Source: VHCN01 sp964589935 (GTDB taxonomy: Bacteria; Verrucomicrobiota; Verrucomicrobiia; Limisphaerales; VHCN01). Taken from it: a stretch of 64,000 bases of DNA. The position numbers and the translations under genes were made by a program. The first letter of the stretch is position 1; the number at the start of each line of letters is the position of its first letter. The DNA lies in NCBI GenBank assembly GCA_964589935.1, contig CAZPVD010000001.1, positions 1,051,936 through 1,115,935 of the forward strand. Reading direction: 5' to 3'. The notes under the pieces were generated by a model. It did no database searches, was not told where the DNA came from, and saw only the letters and a program-made list of their open reading frames with translations. Positions 60,850 through 64,000 of this stretch are shown here, piece after piece.

Positions 60850-61773
60850 TCACTTGCCAGCGACGGTTGCGGAAGCGCGGCGCACGCAGCGGAAACCGTA
60901 GATGTCGTAGCCGAAGCAAACATCGGAGGAGCCGGGGTTTTCGTTGTAGCGGTAGCCGGAACGGCAGTTGTCGGCGCTGAACCGCCACGCGCCGCCGCGC
61001 AGCACCTTGTTCTTTCCCTCGGCCGGGCCGGCGGGGTCTTGCTTCGGCGACTTGGCGTAATACTCCACGTCGTAGAAGTCGTTGCACCATTGCCAGACGT
61101 TGCCGGCCATGTCGAACAGGCCCCACGGATTTGGCTGCTTCTGGCCGACGGGTCGTGGTTTGCCGCCGGAGTTCTTGTCGAACCACGCGTAGTCGCCAGC
61201 CTTGGCCGGAGTCGCGCCAAAGAAGTAAGCCGTCGTGGTGCCGGCGCGGCAGGCGTATTCCCACTCGGCCTCGGTGGGCAGGCGGTAGCCGTCGGCGGAG
61301 AAATCACACTTCAACGTCGCGAGATCGTAGCAGGGCTTCAAACCTTCAGCCTCGGAGCGCTTGTTGCAAAACTTGACGGCGTCGGACCAGCGCAATTGCT
61401 CCACGGGATTCTGCCCGCCTTTCCATCGCGAGGGATTCGCGCCCATCAGCTTCTGGAACTGGTCTTGCGTGACGAGGTGTTTGTCCATCTGGAACGCGCT
61501 CACGCTGATCTCGTGCAACGGCGCGTCCACTTCGTCCTTGTCGCCCATCATGAATTTGCCGGCAGGAATGGGCACCAGCGCAGCCGACGGAACAGCCGCA
61601 CTGGGCGTCGGCGCAGTGGCCGTGGTTTCGCCAACGGCCTTGGTGGGAGAACTCGCGGGCGCGGATTCACTGGAGCCGGCGGGTTTCTGCTCACAAGCCG
61701 CGAGCATCATCAATGCCCCGAGCGCGGACAACCAATGCCGGGACAAGGAGCGATTCATCGTCGTGCAGGCCAT
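60850..61773 (-). CDS. SUMF1/FGE-domain lipoprotein
   Basis: 307 residues from the ATG at 61773, chosen for the GGAAGG 6 nt upstream. Lipobox 'LMMLAAC', then a Ser/Pro/Ala linker and a formylglycine-generating-enzyme-type fold: 'IPAGKFMMGDKDEVDAPLHE', 'YRLPTEAEWEYACRAGTT', 'PWGLFDMAGNVWQWCNDFYD', 'VLRGGAWRFSADNCRSGYRY'. In true FGE the active pair of Cys frames this last block; here the first Cys position is Phe, so catalysis as FGE is unlikely and the domain may bind ligands or protein instead. The gene starts 18 nt after the stop of the large secreted gene upstream, so likely one operon. Confidence 0.82.
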   Translation of the reverse strand: MACTTMNRSLSRHWLSALGALMMLAACEQKPAGSSESAPASSPTKAVGETTATAPTPSAAVPSAALVPIPAGKFMMGDKDEVDAPLHEISVSAFQMDKHLVTQDQFQKLMGANPSRWKGGQNPVEQLRWSDAVKFCNKRSEAEGLKPCYDLATLKCDFSADGYRLPTEAEWEYACRAGTTTAYFFGATPAKAGDYAWFDKNSGGKPRPVGQKQPNPWGLFDMAGNVWQWCNDFYDVEYYAKSPKQDPAGPAEGKNKVLRGGAWRFSADNCRSGYRYNENPGSSDVCFGYDIYGFRCVRRASATVAGK

Positions 61774-61790
61774 GTTCACCTTCCCACAGC

Positions 61791-63641
61791 TCAATAGTCC
61801 GCCCAGATTTCGTAGCCATCCGGGTTGCGAAGCACCAGCCGGCAGCGGGCGCGGATGTCTTCGGCCACGGCGACGGCGGCGGGCTGTTCAGCGCAGCCGT
61901 AGCCGGCCTCCTGATAAAGCTTCCGCGTGACGGCGTGGCACTTGGCGACGACATAATCCTGCGCGCCGCCCATCCCGCGCCACGCCTTGAGCAGAGCCGC
62001 GTAGGTCTTCACGTTATCCGGGTCCGACTTGCTGGTCAGCGCCATCGTCTGCCTGGCCAGCTCGGCGGCGTGATCGAGCGACTTCATATTATCCTTCTGC
62101 ACTTCGCACTCTTGCGGGATTTGCTGAACGATCTGCTCCAGGTTTTCGAGGTAGGCCTTCAATTCAGGCGTGGCCTGGCTGCGGGTGCGGATGTGTTTTG
62201 TCACTTCATCGGCAAAACGCTGATACTCGGCAATGCGCTCCACGTGGCAGCGGACGAAGAAGATCATGTCGTCAATGGCTTCCGCGATGAATTGCTTTTT
62301 CCCGGTTTCCTCGCCGGCTTTGAACACCGCCTCGATCGCCTCCGTGCAGCCGCACGTGCAGGCGCGATGCACGCCATCCCCGCCGCGCCGGTGATGCGTG
62401 CGCAGCGTGCGGCCGGCGGGATCGAGTATCGCGTCGCTCATGGAATGCCCAAGAGTAGCCTTCAAAATGTCCACCGGAGTCGTGACTGCCAACGGAGTGT
62501 CCCGCGCTTCGACGAAATAGATGAGCGCGTCGCCCTTGGGCGGGACTTTCTTGCCGAGTCGGAAGAACGCCGCGTCGCCATCGAACCACGCCGGGTAATC
62601 ATAATTGCCGGTCACGCCGCGCCAGACCGTGCCCTTGGCCTGGCGGAAAGCATACGTCGTCCGCGTGCCGGCCTCGGACAACTGCGTCTTCCACTTCGCG
62701 GCGAACGGGCGCTTCCACGCGAGCGTCACGTCCTTCTCCAGAAAGCCGGCCTTCAATTCCTCGCGATGCCAGATGCCGGACGCCGCCAACGACGCAAGGT
62801 AAAAACTCTGGCCGTCATTTTGTATGTCCAGTGATTCAATGCGCCGCTTGCCTTCCGCATCACCGAGGCCGAGCCGCACCTGCTGGTGACCCTTCGGCCA
62901 GGTGACGACCAGCATCCGGTCTCCACCCGGCTGCAAACCCACGAAAAGATTTTCCGACGGAACGGCGATGGACTTGGCCTCTGGATACGCCGCAGGATCG
63001 TAGATGAGATCGTCACCGATGAAGCCGGGCAGGACGCCATACTCAACGGGACTGAGCAGGCGAAGACCCTTCAACTTGCCAGCCGGTTTGAGTTCCACGA
63101 TTTCGTTCCGGCCAAACGAAAATCTCGCGGACTCGCCCGCGTCGGAATAAATGACTTCGAGGGCCACTTCGTCGCCGGCGTTGCGGACGATGGCAATGCG
63201 CCGCTTGGTCGGCGGCGCGCCGGCTTTCGCCGTGAGCGGGACCACTTCAGCGATCCTCCGTCCGGACTGGGCTAAACCTTCCTTCGCATAAATCACCACG
63301 CTACCGCGTGCCGCAGAGAACACGGCGAGCAAGCTCTGATTCTCGACGACGGCATCGCCCTTGAAAGAGTGCTCGCGGCCCCAGTAGCCGGGATCGGAAA
63401 TCGTCTTCTCCGGTCTCTCCTCCAGCATGAGCAGATCCGTCGGCACGGCCGTCCAGCCCGTGCGAGTTTGCGGCGTCCCGGCGTCAGGCAACGGCGCGCC
63501 CGTATCCCACAAGACGACACTCGCTGCGTGAGCCGCCACCACGCTGATGGCCATCTCCGCGACGCAGGCGAGCGCGGTGGCCAGCGCGACCCGCCGCAGC
63601 GAGACTGAATTCCACCACCGAGTTTTTCGCTTCACATTCAT
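61791..63641 (-). CDS. secreted protein of unknown function with Cys-rich centre
   Basis: 616 residues. Signal peptide 'ALATALACVAEMAISVVAAHA'. The N-terminal half is beta-rich without recognisable motif. Near residue 410 a compact Cys/His cluster 'HHRRGGDGVHRACTCGCTEA' could bind metal; a helical C-terminal half follows with further Cys residues, ending 'NPDGYEIWADY'. I do not recognise the family. Lies 18 nt upstream of the SUMF1 lipoprotein and presumably works with it at the cell surface. Confidence 0.65.
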   Translation of the reverse strand: MNVKRKTRWWNSVSLRRVALATALACVAEMAISVVAAHAASVVLWDTGAPLPDAGTPQTRTGWTAVPTDLLMLEERPEKTISDPGYWGREHSFKGDAVVENQSLLAVFSAARGSVVIYAKEGLAQSGRRIAEVVPLTAKAGAPPTKRRIAIVRNAGDEVALEVIYSDAGESARFSFGRNEIVELKPAGKLKGLRLLSPVEYGVLPGFIGDDLIYDPAAYPEAKSIAVPSENLFVGLQPGGDRMLVVTWPKGHQQVRLGLGDAEGKRRIESLDIQNDGQSFYLASLAASGIWHREELKAGFLEKDVTLAWKRPFAAKWKTQLSEAGTRTTYAFRQAKGTVWRGVTGNYDYPAWFDGDAAFFRLGKKVPPKGDALIYFVEARDTPLAVTTPVDILKATLGHSMSDAILDPAGRTLRTHHRRGGDGVHRACTCGCTEAIEAVFKAGEETGKKQFIAEAIDDMIFFVRCHVERIAEYQRFADEVTKHIRTRSQATPELKAYLENLEQIVQQIPQECEVQKDNMKSLDHAAELARQTMALTSKSDPDNVKTYAALLKAWRGMGGAQDYVVAKCHAVTRKLYQEAGYGCAEQPAAVAVAEDIRARCRLVLRNPDGYEIWADY

Positions 63642-63937
63642 AATTCCTATCCCGTTAGACGTGTGCGGTCATAAAAGTCACGAACCGGAGAACCGGCTAA
63701 TCATAACACCCGGACCGGCGGATACAAGCTCCCAGCAGCACGCCGACCATTTCAGCCGGTTGGGCTTGAGGCCGGGAGCGGCTTCGCAGCGCCCTCGGTT
63801 TGCAATCGCGGTGGAATATGAAACGCAACCAAACTAAAAATCAGAAGCCCGATGCCTCTTGTGCTCACCCTGTTGACCAAACCGCGGCAAGGCCAACGCA
63901 CCATTGGGAAAAGAAGAGTGGAAAACCCTGTTTCACT

Positions 63938-64000
63938 GGTGCACGCGCCAGGAGTTGAACCTGGAACCTTCTGATCCGTAGTCAGATGCTCTATCCAATT
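63938..64000 (-). tRNA. tRNA-Arg (anticodon ACG), cut by window edge
   Basis: The reverse strand reads ...GGATAGAGC (D-arm), anticodon loop CTACGGA in stem TCTGA/TCAGA giving anticodon ACG, then variable loop, T-arm with TTCAACT and an encoded CCA (63938-63940). About 63 nt are visible; the 5' acceptor strand lies beyond the window. tRNA-Arg(ACG) is the A-to-I edited decoder of CGN codons. Confidence 0.9.

Overview
The window looks like a chromosomal segment of a GC-rich bacterium of the Verrucomicrobia (PVC superphylum). This is inferred from the gene families: a DUF1501 / PPC / DUF1549-DUF1553 / cytochrome-WD40 cluster of secreted proteins, a MoxR-DUF58-VWA operon with its own ABC transporter, repeated Sel1-type proteins and a PPi-type phosphofructokinase. 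No rRNA or other phylogenetic marker is present, so the assignment rests on gene content.

Layout. 1-6.29 kb is the end of an integrated mobile element. It carries a 5'-truncated Rep-like gene, a small ORF, small and large terminase-like genes, a convergent XRE regulator, a GYF/Sel1 membrane protein and an antitoxin/PIN toxin pair. It ends in what looks like the 3' end of a tRNA (6264-6286), a probable attachment site. 6.4-14.7 kb holds four co-directional genes for large secreted proteins. 14.9-24.96 kb is mixed: a Sel1 protein, an MGDG-synthase-like glycosyltransferase, an AT-richer island of unknown secreted proteins, an App1-type phosphatase, an SDR, a thioredoxin-like selenoprotein and a DUF1015 protein. 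25.0-37.9 kb is an eight-gene minus-strand operon (membrane protein, MoxR ATPase, large membrane protein, ABC ATPase, ABC permease, DUF58, BatA/VWA, VWA). 38-43.3 kb has an Nramp transporter, a UspA protein and a large hybrid PAS histidine kinase. 43.3-44.7 kb is repeat-rich, with a frameshifted DUF559 gene and a 21-bp phased array. 44.7-53.9 kb holds PPi-PFK and a nearly complete selenocysteine system: selB (minus), then a SelW-like selenoprotein, selC (tRNA-Sec), selD (itself Sec-containing) and selA on the plus strand. 53.9-64 kb has a transglutaminase, a multidomain HtrA-like protease, glgA, a beta-carbonic anhydrase, serS, a SUMF1-domain lipoprotein, an unknown secreted protein and a tRNA-Arg cut by the window edge.

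Main points. (1) Three genes contain in-frame UGA codons at redox-active positions (thioredoxin-like W-U-G-P-C; SelW-like C-x-x-U; SelD C-A-G-U). Each is followed by a hairpin at SECIS-like spacing, and selA, selB, selC and selD all lie in the same window. Standard gene calling would split or truncate all three. (2) Intergenic arrays with a degenerate 21-22-nt period at 20.47-20.66 kb, about 21.82-21.93 kb and 44.41-44.72 kb share short palindromic cores (GGCAA...GCC). No feature class I know explains them. (3) The left part is an island with Rep and terminase genes but no visible capsid genes, ending at a tRNA-like att site.
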